DNA of 64,000 nt, from positions 1-64,000 of the forward strand of contig JANDJZ010000241.1 in assembly GCA_027943245.1 (NCBI GenBank). Reading direction: 5' to 3'. The notes below the pieces were generated by a model. That model did no database searches, was not told the origin of the DNA, and saw only the letters and a list, made by a program, of their open reading frames with translations. The translations under genes were made by a program, and so were the position numbers. Positions 23,525 to 35,264 of this stretch are shown here, piece after piece; position 1 is the stretch's first letter, and every line of letters starts with the position of its first letter. This stretch comes from Acanthamoeba sp. SK_2022b. Its lineage: Eukaryota; Discosea; Longamoebia; Acanthamoebidae.

Positions 23525-25929
23525 ATGAGCACACACGAGCAAGGCCAGAGCAGCTACGCCCCACCTCGGCCGACGCCTGAGACTGCGCAAACGCCTGGCG
23601 GACATATACCAACCTCATTTCTGCATTTCCCTGCGCACAGCCCCAGCCCCCACGCGCAGGTTGGTTCGTCAATCAACGTGGTCTACGGCAACTACTTCTT
23701 CCCACACCCAGCACAAGTTGCTCAATTTGCATCACCAACACATGTGCCCGCACAACCCTCTGGCGCCGAGACCGCGCCGCCTGCCATCCAGCCATATCAG
23801 CGGAAGCGGAAGCTTGCACCCCCAAGCGCGGCGCAGGAGGAGCCCCAACCACGTACGCAGATGCCCACTCACTGTGTCAGTTCTGTGGTTGATGCTCACC
23901 GTTTGTTGGACGTAGTTCTGCCCCTGCTCGACGAACTACCAGGGGTGCACGACCGCCGGACCACAGCTACCTCTGCGGTAACGAGACCTGCGGCGGGCGA
24001 AGGCGAGAGAAAGAAGCCGCGGGTGCAAAAGACGAAACTCTTTGGCAGGACGCACTGGGTGGTGAAGGAGGACGAGGAGGAGAAGGGCAAGGAGGCTGCT
24101 GCACAACACAAGAGCGCGGTTCTGGAGTCCATCAAGCACACCCTCGGTACCGGAGGCGCTCAACGCGCGCGATACCTTGCGCGTGGGACCTCACGCGTGA
24201 TTTTGCACTGGTGTGGGCAGCTTCAGGCGGCAAGGCGTCAAAGGCACAGAAGAAGGCATTGGCCAGGGATCCTGCGGTGCTGGCCAAGCTGCCCACACCA
24301 AAGTTCATCGACGCCCGGGTCGGTCGAGGTTCGTGCCCGCGTGCGCGTGGCACGTTTCGGAAGTTGTTCGTTTGTCCCTGCCTGCCTAACGATCTGGCCT
24401 GTCACGCGTCACAGGAGTAAAGCCAGACGACGCCAAGAAGGCGGAGCAGCTGCACTCGCGCAAGTTGATCGGGACACAGGTACCGTTGTTCCCTGTAAAA
24501 ACCCTCCTGCGTGGCCGCCTCTCAGCGGGCTTGTTGATGTCTTCCTGTTGTCCTGCAGTACCACTTGGCCACCCAGGGCACGGGGAGTGCGGCTCTCCGA
24601 GCGAACAGCCGTCGGCGAGGCCGCGGAGACGGAAATCCGTATTAAATTTGTAATTTTTTGGCCAAGGAGAGAAAAAGAAGGAAAAAGAAAATTCACAAAT
24701 GATTTCTTTTTGAAAGTGAAGAAGATGAAGCTCAATCTGCCTCCCCCTGTGCACTCTTCGGCTTCTTCGTCAGGACAGCCTACCTCCATTACCACGGGGT
24801 CATCTGTGTCAGCAACGGCACAGGCTTCGGCATCTTCTGTTCTGCCTCCACTACCAGCTTCATTCTTTTCATCTCCAGCCGTCCCGCCCCCAGCACAAAC
24901 TGTGTCCCACGCACGCAGCCCAGCGCCGGACCTCTCGCCTCCCGATGCGGGTACGCTCTCCTGTTTTGCTGAGCTAAATAAATAAAATAAATAAAATAAT
25001 ATTCGCACAAAAGGCTTCTCTATGCTTCTCGTTTACTACGGTCCCTTCAAAGAACGCCATCTTGCCATCTTCTCGTCAATGTGCTTATCTTGTGGCAAAC
25101 GGTGGGCAGGATCTGCTGATGGCCCAGCGGACAACGGGCGGCACCAACAGGGACGTGGAGGACGTGGCTGGGATCAACAGAGGGACAACAACACGTCGTT
25201 CGGTGGTGGCAACAACAACTGCTTCAACTGTGGCGAGCCAGGGCACCTATCTAGGGATTGTCCCACATCAGGTGGAGGTAGAGGGCGCTTTGGGGGTGGT
25301 GGGCGGGGAGGGCGGGGTGGGCGGGGACAACGAGGAGGTGGACACAAGAGACCCAGAGACGGTGATCAGCACGGGAACAACCAGCGACAGCAGGCAGGCC
25401 ATCAGCGTGATAGCACACAGTACGTGGCTCACCCTTGGTCATCTTCGCGTCAGCGTTAGCATCAATTAGCGCCTGTATCTTATCTCCCTGCATGCAACAC
25501 CGGTGGGTGTTCGTTCGCTTTTTTGGTGAACAACGCCTGATCCCGTGACCTAACTCGTGCGATGTTCTTTGGCTTTGCGCGTTCGGCCACCATCTCGCGC
25601 CTCGGCTCAGAGGCCCGTATTTCAAGCCTTCCTTTCTACAAGACCCCTGGCGCGACCTCCTGACCGGCCGCGGCGTCCTCCCGCTGCCGCACCCGCCACA
25701 AGGGCTGCCTCACGCGTGCGACCTCGCGCCCGTCTACCAGGCCGGCGGAGTCCAGCAGCTTGCGCCTGTACGATTACCCGGGACGACCGAACTGCTGCTG
25801 CCACCTCCTGTCCTACAGCTCCCTCTCGGCGGCCCCGGCCACTCCACTAAAAACGCAGAGGAGATCGATCTTGACGCCCTCGTCGGCGACGAGGACGAGG
25901 ACGACACCGGCGTGGCGAACGACGAGTGA
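23525..25929 (+). CDS. CCHC zinc-knuckle / RGG protein with C-terminal MPLKIP-like motif
   Basis: The start at 23525 gives a Pro/Gln-rich N-terminus. Middle exons are basic (GERKKPRVQKTKLFGRTHWV, then SKAQKKALARDPAVLAKLPT). A later exon carries a CCHC zinc knuckle, CFNCGEPGHLSRDC (near 25220), followed by an RGG box (GGRGGRGGRGQRGGG). The donor at 25420 joins in phase to an exon at 25611 reading GPYFKPSFLQDPWRDLLTGR, which ends with an acidic EEIDLDALVGDEDEDDTG and the stop at 25927. Known: the knuckle and RGG box bind RNA. YFKPSxLxDPW resembles, as I recall it, the conserved C-terminal motif of human MPLKIP/TTDN1. The last splice is inferred from phase and site quality. Reading through it would end the protein at 25459. 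Confidence 0.72.
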
Positions 25930-26694
25930 GCTGTGCGACCGCTGTGCCAGACAGGGTCTGTCACCCGCAGACCAGAACACGCGGCCACTTGCTGTGACCG
26001 TGTGTGGTGCGGGGCAATCAACGTGGTGTAGATCCCTCTTGACAAGCCTATTTTCAAGGAATCAGCTCTCGCCCAAGGAACCGACGGGGTATTTTGCTCC
26101 CGGGTGTGTCCCGGTGTTGTTGTGCTGCAGGCAGCAGGGAGCAACCAGGTACACGTCTCCACCAGCTACCGCACGCTGCGTAAGACCGGTGTCGACACCA
26201 ACGGCCGCCAACCACACGTCATGGCTGGCGTTAACTCCGTGAAGAACTATCCGAAGCTGAAATCGTGAGCTATTTTCCGGGAGAATTGCAGAAAGTGTGC
26301 AACTGTTGTGTCGACGTGCCGGCAAAACCGTGCGTCGTTGCCTTCACTTTCATTTTACGACTTGCTGCCTTACCCGTCCAGACCCCAACCACTACTCGCG
26401 GCCCGCCTGAGCTGCCAGATACGACCAACCAGACACTTGCAGTACTAGAGCACGAGCCCTTTCGTCGTTCGCTGCTGTACGTACACGTCAAGACGCAAGG
26501 GAGGACCCGCACTCTCCTTGCCTCTTCGCTCTTCTCTCTCGGGCTGCTGCTCTTCGAAAATAGAATCGACAACGCGCGCTACTCGAATTCGAAACAGAGA
26601 GATTTCGAATCTGCAACGCAACAAGGAGGAGCATAACGGCACCTGTATTGCCGTTCAGGTTTCCGTCCGGTCCTCTGGAGACGACCACACGCGG
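25930..26694 (+). other. Intergenic region with one unexplained coding-like frame; SREBP-like promoter
   Basis: Most of this stretch shows nothing. Between about 26040 and 26270 one plus frame without a start codon has coding-like composition (SNQVHVSTSYRTLRKTGVDT, then NGRQPHVMAG, ending NYPKLKS at a stop). No splice from the preceding gene reaches it in frame, so I do not call it a gene. The rest should hold the promoter and 5' UTR of the SREBP-like gene. Confidence 0.4.
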
Positions 26695-29600
26695 ATGGAC
26701 GTTCTTCAACAAAACGATTTAGAGTACCTTTTTTCGAAAGTGGCCCCGGCGGCAGACGCAACCTCGATCCACGCCGCCACATCGTCCAGCCTCACCGGCA
26801 CTCTCCCTGCCCTTACTGTCTCTACCGCTTCCGGCAACCCTTCCACCGGCAGCAACACTCTCTCCCTCTTCGCTCCGCCGACGTCTTCATCGTCCGACAG
26901 CGGCGCGTCACTCTCGCAGTTCCTCTGCCAAACGCTCGAGGTCCCTGCCGTAGACGATACAGCTGCCCAGCAAACAGCTGCATCGGCCATCACTCACACC
27001 ACAGCCGCACTCACCGCTGACCCGGCCGTCGCTGCTGCCACTACTGTCAACGGTCTTCATATTTCGAACATCAACAATATCAACCGGGCCATCCAAGAGA
27101 CCGTCTCGGGGTTCGAAAACAGCGCTCAGCTACACAAGCTCTTCAAGACCGAAGGATCTGAGAGCGGCGAGCTTCAGGCCCTGCCCTCGCTCTTTGATCT
27201 CCCTACCGACCCGACTCTTTCGCTTTCCCCGGGCAAGGTCTCCTCTTCCTCGCCTTCGTCGACCGAGCACTCCACGCCCGCCTCGTCGCCTCTTAGCCAA
27301 CAGATGATGCATGAAGCCGAGTCCAGCGAGACGCCATCGCCTCTCCTGCCGCCTTACCCCATGGCACCGCTCTCTCTGTCGTCGGGTTCTTCATCTAGCG
27401 GACGCAAGCGTTCGATGGACGACGCCGGCCTCTCTTCGGGCTCCAGCTCGTTCCCGGCCGTGCCCGTGATGAACCCAGGCGGTTTCCCCCTCTCCGGGGT
27501 AGCCAGTAACACCGATGGTGGTGTTGGCGGCCACCGTCTCTCAATCGACAACCACAGCCACCGCTCGTCGATTGACAACTCGGCGGCTCCCGATGGCGCT
27601 ACCTCCGCGCTGTCGTCGTCTGTCTCCTCACCGCGGTCCTCGTTCCAGGACGATGTCGAGCCGTCACAAGGTACAACCGGACTGGTCATACTGTAGGCCC
27701 GTCGCTGTTGCGTTGACAGCTGACCGGTGTGGTGCCTCGCACAGAGCAACTCGAGGAACTCTACAACATGATGGAGTGGAGCTCCGATCTGCGCTTCCGG
27801 CCCGCGAAGAGGTTAGTACTTGGCCACTTCTTCTCTTTTTCCTTTCGTCTCGTGTGATGTGTCGTGGTGCACGACAACCTCTCTCCGTCACATCGATCTT
27901 ATTCGCCCAATCCTTGTTCGGTTTGACGTATTCGGCGGTGATTGGTGGAAATTATTTGATTGAACTAATTTCCCTCCCTCGTTGACGTTTGTTGACGTGT
28001 TGTTCTGCAGGAAACGCGAAAGCAAGACCAAGGAGGCACGCAAGAAGAAACACATCCTCTCCGAACAACGGCGACGAAATCACATGAACGAGGCCATCGA
28101 CACGCTCAAGGCCTATCTCCCTGGCCAGAACGTGCGTGTCCCTCCTTTTGGCCTTGTGTTGCCCTCGACCGTTCTGTTGACCTCAGCCACGTCGTAGGTC
28201 GAGTCGCCCGAAGCCGAGCCGCCTACGTCGGGCCAGTCCAAGAAGACCAAGGTGGCCGTGCTGAAGGAGTCGACCGTGTTCCTGTCCCGCATGCGCGATC
28301 TCACGCTGCGCCTGATCGACGAGAACAAGCGCCTCACATCGGAGAACAAGGGCCTCAAGGAGCAGCTCAAGCGGCTTCCGTTGCCACACGACCTCGCCCA
28401 ACAGCAGCAGCAACAGCAGCAGGCCTTTGCGCTCTCTGGACTGCCCGCACACATGGGACAGCCCCTGTATTCTACCGGGCCGATGATACCGACCCTTCCC
28501 GCAGCGCCCTACTACGCACAGGCTCAGGTCGTTCAGCAGCAGCTCGACGTAAGCTATCCCCTCCCTCTCCCCCCCCTCCCTTGAGAGCCCGTCGAGGCGC
28601 CTGTTGCTCATGTTCGCCACTCTTGCTTTGACGACTCTGCAGCAGAGGTTGAACGAGCTCAGGATGCAGCAGCTTCAGCAGCCACAGCAAGCGCCCGTTC
28701 AACATACGTACGATCTGTTCATTTCCGCTTGCTGGCTCTTCTGGTCGATCTCACACGCCCGTCTACTACTCCTGCAAATATAGGATGGCCTCGCTCGGTC
28801 AAGCCTTCCCTCAGCAGCCGCAGCAGCAACAGCAGCAGCAGCAACAGAAGACGGACTCGTTCCCGCTTGTCCTGGGCTCGTCGAACGCGTTCCCCGACTT
28901 CCAGGCCATCCCCTTTTACCCTGCCCAGGACGCCTTCGCCCACGTCGACCCGAACCAAACCCTCCAGGTAGGTCAGCCTTCCTTTGGCGACGTGCGGGCT
29001 ACAGCAAGGCTCACTTGCCCCTCTGCCTTTTTCCCATTCAGAATCCTGCCTCTGGCCTTGTCAACCGACGCTTTGCGGCTAACCCCAACAACGTCGCTGC
29101 TGGCACGACACAAACCCAACAGCAGCAGCAGCCGGCGAGTGGAGCAGGCGATAGCGAGCGAAGTGGCTTCCTCTCGCAGCAAGGCTCGAGGTTGCTCTTT
29201 GTACGCCCCGCCGCGCAACAATGACGCCTCGAGCAGTTAGCTGCTTCGCAACCCGTTGATGATGCTGATGATGCTGGATTACGACGATGACGGTGGACAT
29301 GCAGGGCGTCTTCTTCATGATGTTCGTTGCCTTTGGCGCGCCGTGGGATAGCATCTCCTACGCCGACTCGAGCATGCCCCTCGCTGCGCCCGGTCGCGTT
29401 CTCATGTCCGACGCCGACCTCGACGCCGATCTCGGGGCGGGAGTAGGCGGGTACGATTGCTCTCATGCGTGCCTGCGAGACGTCCTGAAGAAGACTGCGT
29501 TGCTAATCGTTCGGCCTCGTTTCGTCTGACTGCGTGCAGATTTGTCCCCCTGGCCATGTTCTGGCTGAAGTGGGTCCTGTTGCTGACGGCGTGCTATATC

Positions 29601-31421
29601 ATCATGACCCTGTGGCGAACGAGCCGCATCTGCCACCAGTTCCAGAAAGCCAGCCACGACCTCCAGGTGACCGACGTCTACCTCAAGCGCGGCAACATTC
29701 GCCAAGCCGAGAGTTCCTCGCGCGACTGCCTCGAACACCTGGGCAGCCCGCTGCCGTCGAGTCTCGCGGCACGCTTCGCCATGACAGCGTGGGAGATGGT
29801 GCGCCACGTGCTCCACATCGTCTTCATCGGTCGCTTCATCGAGACCGTTATGATGTACGCTCGCAACGACGTGGCCATGTCCTCCATGCAAGCCCGCGCG
29901 CTTTCCGTCTTCCTCAAGTACGTCTCGGACCCGTGCCCACAGCCCGCTGTGTTTTTTCCTGTCTTCTCGAGGCGGCGGCGCAGAGGTTGACCGTGCGTTG
30001 ACGTGAACACGCAGGACTCACGAGAAGCTGGACACCGAGTGGCTCTACGCTGCCCTGACCGCCTTCAACACGGCCCAGGCCACGCAGAACCTCAGCCTGC
30101 AGGCCGAGGTCAATCTCGGCATCATGCTCCGCCTCCACGGCAACCCCTACCTCACCAAGCTGTTCGCGCCCTACATCCGCTACCGCTCTTGGCTCGTCGT
30201 GCGCAAGTCCGCTGCCTCGGGTCAGGAACTCGGTATGTCTTGTCTCCTCCGAGGCTCGGCGCACTCGCGACCGTCAAACTCACCTCAACCGATCTGTTGC
30301 GTCGCCCCGGGGACAGGTTGGGTGTACTATGGCGAGGCGATCACGTGCATGTGCGCCGGCCAGCTGAAGCAGGCCTCGCGCTATCTCAAGAAGGTGGCCA
30401 GGCTCAGCAAAAACAACACGGCGCTCAAGAGGCACGCGGCGACCTACCTGGCCCTCATCTGCACGCTCTCCGGGAAGACCGCCAAGGGCCGCCAGCTCTA
30501 CAAGTGGGTCTACCAGGCCTCGCTGCTCGGCAACGACCTCGTCACTCTGTGCCTGGCTTTGCTGGGCCTGGTCCGATCTCTCATGGCGACCAACGAGCTC
30601 AACGAAGCGCAGGAGGTGCTCAACGTGTTGGAGCAGTTCCCCTGGAAGTCCCTTAACCGCTCCGACCGGATCCTCTTCCGCGCTCTGCAGGTATGACCGA
30701 CATGCCCCTCTTCCCCCCCCCTTCCTGTGGCCGAAACTCACGCCCCCCCCTTCCCTCTGCCCATACACTTCAGGCCTACGTCCACTTGAGGTCGGGCCGG
30801 ATCGAGCCAGCCTTCGCCATCGCGTCCGGGTTGCACAAGGAGATCGAGGAGGAGAATACCGTGCGCTACCACGCCAAGTTCTACTCCTTCCTCTCCTACC
30901 AGGCACTGGCCGAAGTTTCCCTGGGGCTCTACGAGGAGTTGGCCAAGAACAACGTGCGTGCTCTCGTTTGTTTGCTTGTTCGTTCGTGCGGGAGCTTGGT
31001 AGTTTGTGCGAGACGAGCGTCGAGCTCACATGAAGGTGGTGGACAATGCAGGATCAGCTCACGGGCAAGGTGACCAGAGAGGATATGGAGAGCATGGCAT
31101 CGGCGTCGCTGATGCACGTGAACATGTTTGCCGAGGCTTACCCCGTCAACAAGCCTTGCGCGCTTCGATGCCACGCCGTCTACAGCCACATCACGCTCGG
31201 CCCTTCCGGTACGAGCGCGCCTTCCTCTCGACGAGCGTCGTCCACGAGTGAGTGTGTGCCCCCTTTGCTGACTCGGCAAAACCACAGCGGTAGGGAAGGC
31301 CAAGTACTATTGTGAGCGAGCGCTCACAACAGCACGAGAGATGAAGCTGCGCGTAGAGGAGGACAGGTGCCAGCAGGCATATCAGAAATACCTTCTCTTG
31401 GACGCCGTCTCCACCGTGTAG
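26695..31421 (+). CDS. SREBP-like membrane-bound bHLH transcription factor
   Basis: Exon 1 (26695-27670) is a Ser/Thr-rich activation region. Exon 3 (28011-28131) holds the basic region and helix 1 (HILSEQRRRNHMNEAIDTLK). Exon 4 from 28198 holds helix 2 and a leucine-zipper-like coil (VAVLKESTVFLSRMRDLTLR, LIDENKRL), then polyQ stretches. The exon ending at 29200 (GSRLLF) joins in phase to 29305 (GVFFMMFVAFGAPW), making TM1. A loop of about 30 residues has GRVLMSD. The next exon (29540) gives FVPLAMFWLKWVLLLTACYI, TM2. The C-terminal domain follows: DVYLKRGNIRQAESSSRDCL, then EHLGSPLPSSLAARFAMTAW and EMVRHVLHIVFIGRFIE. These match, in order, the RGDFAQAAQQL, LGRPLP and LIRHLLQRLWVGRW regions of human SREBP. 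Known: SREBPs are ER precursors cut by site-1 and site-2 proteases when sterol or lipid is low, so the bHLH part enters the nucleus. The tyrosine typical of SREBP basic regions is arginine here. Confidence 0.87.
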
Positions 31422-32461
31422 TCGGTCGCCCCCCCACCGGCCACACACCGTGGTGGCCACCCCACGGCGCGAGCGACTCGTTCGCGTTTCTCTCGGTACG
31501 CCTTCGCCATTTGCCCCCTCTCCTGCTCCATTCCTCACATGGTTCTTTCTCTCCCGACCAACCACAAACAGTTGCGCTCACGAGACAGAAGGACAGAACA
31601 CAAGAGAGCCAACGACCCAACCCCTCACCCAGGGGCAGCAGCGCAGGAGGACAGAGGACAGACACAAGCGATCTTTTTTTCAACAGTCGAAGAAACGAAC
31701 GCGTCCAAACACACCCACCCTACAGCAACATTCATCAGAACCGTTGCTTGCGAGAGGCAGCCCCACCCCAATTCGCTCGTCATCCTTTTGAGGAAGGAGG
31801 AAGGCTTCCACGTCCCCTTCAACAATACCCCAACAACCACCACCACCATCGTCATCTTCATCATCAACATCTGTTCACCCACCACCCTCAACCCAACCCA
31901 AACTACTACTCTAACACTTCTACTCCCCCTCTATTTTGTACTTTGTTCAACACTTGATATCAACATTCTTTGCTTGAATCTTCTCGTCTCTTCTTCTCCC
32001 ACACAACCCTATCTTCCGCAGAAATGGGGTCGGCGGAAAGATTGCGTGTTGCATCTTTCGTGGAAGGGATTCGTGGTTGTTTTTTTCTGCGCTAGTTCAT
32101 TTTTCAAAGGTGGGCAACAAGATCAAGACGATCCCTGAAGCATTAGCTCTCCCGTAAGGCCTTGAATCTGGAACTGCGGTACCTCACATCTCATAATGGC
32201 GCATAGGACTGCCGATGGTTGTTTGGCGCGGGGTGCTTGATTTTACGGAAAATAACTAATTGGGTTCATTTCATTTCAGCATCGCCAGCTGAATCCGTTC
32301 AGCTACTCCCTTGTGTTAGTGGATACTGCTCAGCGGATAGAACGGGTGACCTACTGCTTTTCCTCTCAGGCATCACTTGCGTTTGCTTGGCGGCCTTGGT
32401 TTGGCCTCTTCTCTTGCGACTGCTGCCCGCCTCGACGTCGAATTTATCAACCAAGCTTCAC
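31422..32461. other. Intergenic region upstream of RING-H2 gene
   Basis: About 1 kb with no convincing gene. It is C/A-rich in the middle (CCACCACCACC near 31840). An open plus frame from 32219 runs into the RING-H2 gene without a stop, so that protein could start further upstream, but the sequence there does not look coding. Confidence 0.5.
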
Positions 32462-34053
32462 ATGGAAACGCCAAGTGGCCACGAGCCCAACCCAGCATCA
32501 ACGTCAATGCAAATGGATGTAGTACCCGACTACGAAGACTCTACATCGACCTCTGCCTCGCCCTCGGTGTGTGCCGCTACGTCAAAGCAGCAGCAGCAGC
32601 AGCTGGACAATGATCATCACCACGATGGGAACGATGCCGCGCCATCAAAGGACGATTCCAAGATGGATTCGACCGCCCCACCGCCCCCGGGCGACAGCAG
32701 CGCTGGTGGGGGCGAGTTGGCCATGAGCGACGAGGAGCTGGCCCGCCTCCTGGCCAAGCAGTTCGAGGACGAGGAGCGCACCCTGGAGGACGACGAGTCC
32801 TTTGCCCGGCAGCTGCAGGAGATGGAGGAGCGCGAGCGCCAACGGCAGAGGGCCGACCAACGCCGCCAGCAGCAGCACTTCCAGCAGCTCCAGCAGCAAC
32901 AGCAGCAGCATCACCATCAGCAGCAGCACCAACACCTCCAGCAGCAACAGGAGCAGCTGCAGCAGTACCTCCAGAACGCGCAGCGCCACCTGGCCGCCGC
33001 CGCCGCTACCGCCTCGGCCGCCTCCTCCTCCTCCGCCTCGTCTTCCCTGTCCTCGGGCTGGGAGCCCCCCAGCCTGCCCTCCCACTTCCTCTTCGGCTCG
33101 AGCGCCAGCGCCCCACCGCCCGTACGCCCTCCGCCTCGCGTCGCCCCCCCCCCCCTTCTACTTGCCTGTTGCTGTTGTGGTTGGTCTCAACAACTGCGCG
33201 CCCTCCTTTTTGCCTGCAGATGCCCTCCTCGGTGCCTTCGCCCTCCCCGCTCGTTTCTCCGCCGCCCGCGCCAGCCCCGCCCGTGTCGTCCCTGCACGCA
33301 GGTACCTCCCCCCCTCTCTCCCCTTCCACTGCCCTCTCTCCCTCTCCCCCCTCGTCTCCGCCTTTTTTTCGCGCCTCGCCGTTGTGTTGCTGTTGAGTGG
33401 CTGCGTAGGAGAGGGGGGCGAGGAGGGAGGACCAGAGGAGTGGCTGACTAACTGTTGGTCCTCTCCTCCTCTCCCGCGCCACCCACCGTCTCCATTCCAG
33501 CCTTAATGATGGCGAGGGAGAACAAGAGAAAGAGAGAGGAAGAGGAGAGGAGGGGATTCGGTAAAAACAGACATCACCCTTTGGGTGCATGATGTGACTG
33601 ATTGCTTTCGAAATTGCCTCTCTTTCTCTCTCCGCTCCGCTCTGCTCTTCTTGGTTGCAATGCATGCGACTGACTCCTCTCCTCTCTCTCTCTCTCTCTC
33701 TGTCTCCGTGTGGCCAGCCACGAGGTCGCCGTTCTCGCGAAAGAAGCCGAAGGAGGGCCAGAACGAGACTGCATCGACGGCGGAGAAGACCGATCCGCCG
33801 ACCACGTTCACCTGCCCCATCTGCAGCGAGGTACCTCTCGCGTGGTGGAGGGGGGGGGGGTTGTGTGTGTCCTCCCCCTTTCCCCCGAGCTTTGCTCACG
33901 CCTGGTCGGTGATCCGCCGACTGCCCAGGCCGACATCAAAGAGGACGAGCTCTACACCCACACGATGGAGAAGCACGCCGACGCCGGCCAAGTCCGGATG
34001 GTCTGTCCCATCTGCGCCGCCCGGCCCAGTACGCCTCGCCCTATCTCCCTCTC

Positions 34054-34120
<67 letters not shown>

Positions 34121-34991
34121 GTGGGCGGGTCGGTGGCTCATCGTTGCTGCGGTGCGATCCAGATGGGAATCCCAACTACAAATCGAGGGACTACATGGGC
34201 CACCTTAACATGCGCCACAAGCCCGCTCGCCTCCGCGGCAGCTCCGGTACGGCCTCTCTTGCGCATGCCGCAGCCTTGGTTTTATCGTTGGTGATGGGGA
34301 GAGGGAGAGAGGGGGAGAGAGAGAGAGAGAGAGACTCACGCACACACGCACACACTACAGCCGTGAACGCTCTGCATGCGGCCCCGCCTCCACAGCTGCG
34401 TCAGTCCCGGCCTCGCACCCATCTCATCACGCGCACCGCCCGCGGCTTTCAGATGATCTCCAATCGCTCGCTCGACGTACGTGATGCGTCTCGGTTTGGG
34501 GGGGGGGCGTGCTGCTCGCTGCTGTCTCCGCCGCAACTCACGGGCGCTCGCTCCGTGTACTCGCGGTGCAGACCCTTTTTGATTACCTCATCCACGTGGA
34601 CAGCGACCTCGCCCAGCTGCCTCCCTGCCAGCTGTGCCAGCGCAGGCACGTCACTCACCCAAATTAAAAAAATAAATAAGAATAAATAAGAATAATAATA
34701 CAATAAACCTAATTTAATGCTAATAATGATAAACACACGTGTAGGATGAAGCCCACCCACACGCGGGCAATTCTGGCGTGCGGGCACCATTTCCACGCGC
34801 AGTGCTTGCCGTCGGGTTCCCCGTCGCCCACGTGTCCTCTTTGCGAGCGCAAGGCCGCCCGCTCCTCCCTCGCCTCTTCCTCGTCTACGGCTTCCTCCTC
34901 CTCCTCTTCCTCCTCTTCGTCATCGCAGCGAGAAGGCCAAGGGAGCGAGAGCAACCCGGTGGACGAAAACGAAATGAAGTGCGAGGACTGA
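32462..34991 (+). CDS. RING-H2 ubiquitin ligase with UIM-like, polyQ and Di19-type zinc-finger regions
   Basis: From METPSGHEPNP the N-terminus is disordered. MSDEELARLLAKQFEDEE and ESFARQLQEMEERE then form two UIM-like acidic helices. A long Gln/His tract follows (about 32860-32965), then Ala/Ser- and Pro-rich exons. TFTCPICSE, DELYTHTMEKHAD, MVCPICAARP and GNPNYKSRDYMGHLNMRH together make a Di19/KCMF1-type zinc-binding region. The C-terminal exons give CQLCQRRMKPTHTRAIL, then ACGHHFHAQC and CPLCERK, a RING-H2 finger (C3H2C3). The last residues are a Ser-rich acidic tail. Known: RING-H2 domains recruit E2 enzymes, and UIMs bind ubiquitin. The target is unknown. RNF114/KCMF1-like proteins share the Di19 part but place their RING or ZZ domain at the N-terminus. 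Short exons are separated by C- or GT-rich introns. Confidence 0.82.
34056..34119. repeat. (GT)n microsatellite, intronic
   Basis: A pure GT array of about 64 bp lies in the intron between the two Di19-type zinc-finger exons of the RING-H2 gene. Confidence 0.97.
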
Positions 34992-35264
34992 TCGATCGGC
35001 TTAGAACACCAGAAGACCAGGCCTTCTACCACGCGGATGAAGAGGAGGGAAAGAGGAAGAGGACAACTACGATGCCGGCCAGAGCCAAGAAGAAACGGAC
35101 GAACCAAGGTGTGCTGAGGAAGAGACGGGAAGAGCGGTGTATGTGTGCGTCTATGTGTTGTGTACAGAAAAGGCCGACGGTGCGGCCAGCATTTCGATTG
35201 GACTGTGGTGGTCAGCCCCGCTTTAGCCGAATCACCGACCCTCCTGTTGTTGGTGGGCCTGGGT

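Noticed and set aside
33585..34208. 207-codon plus frame with a Cys/Val repeat tail
   Set aside because: The repeat is the intronic GT array read as protein; only parts overlap true exons of the RING-H2 gene.
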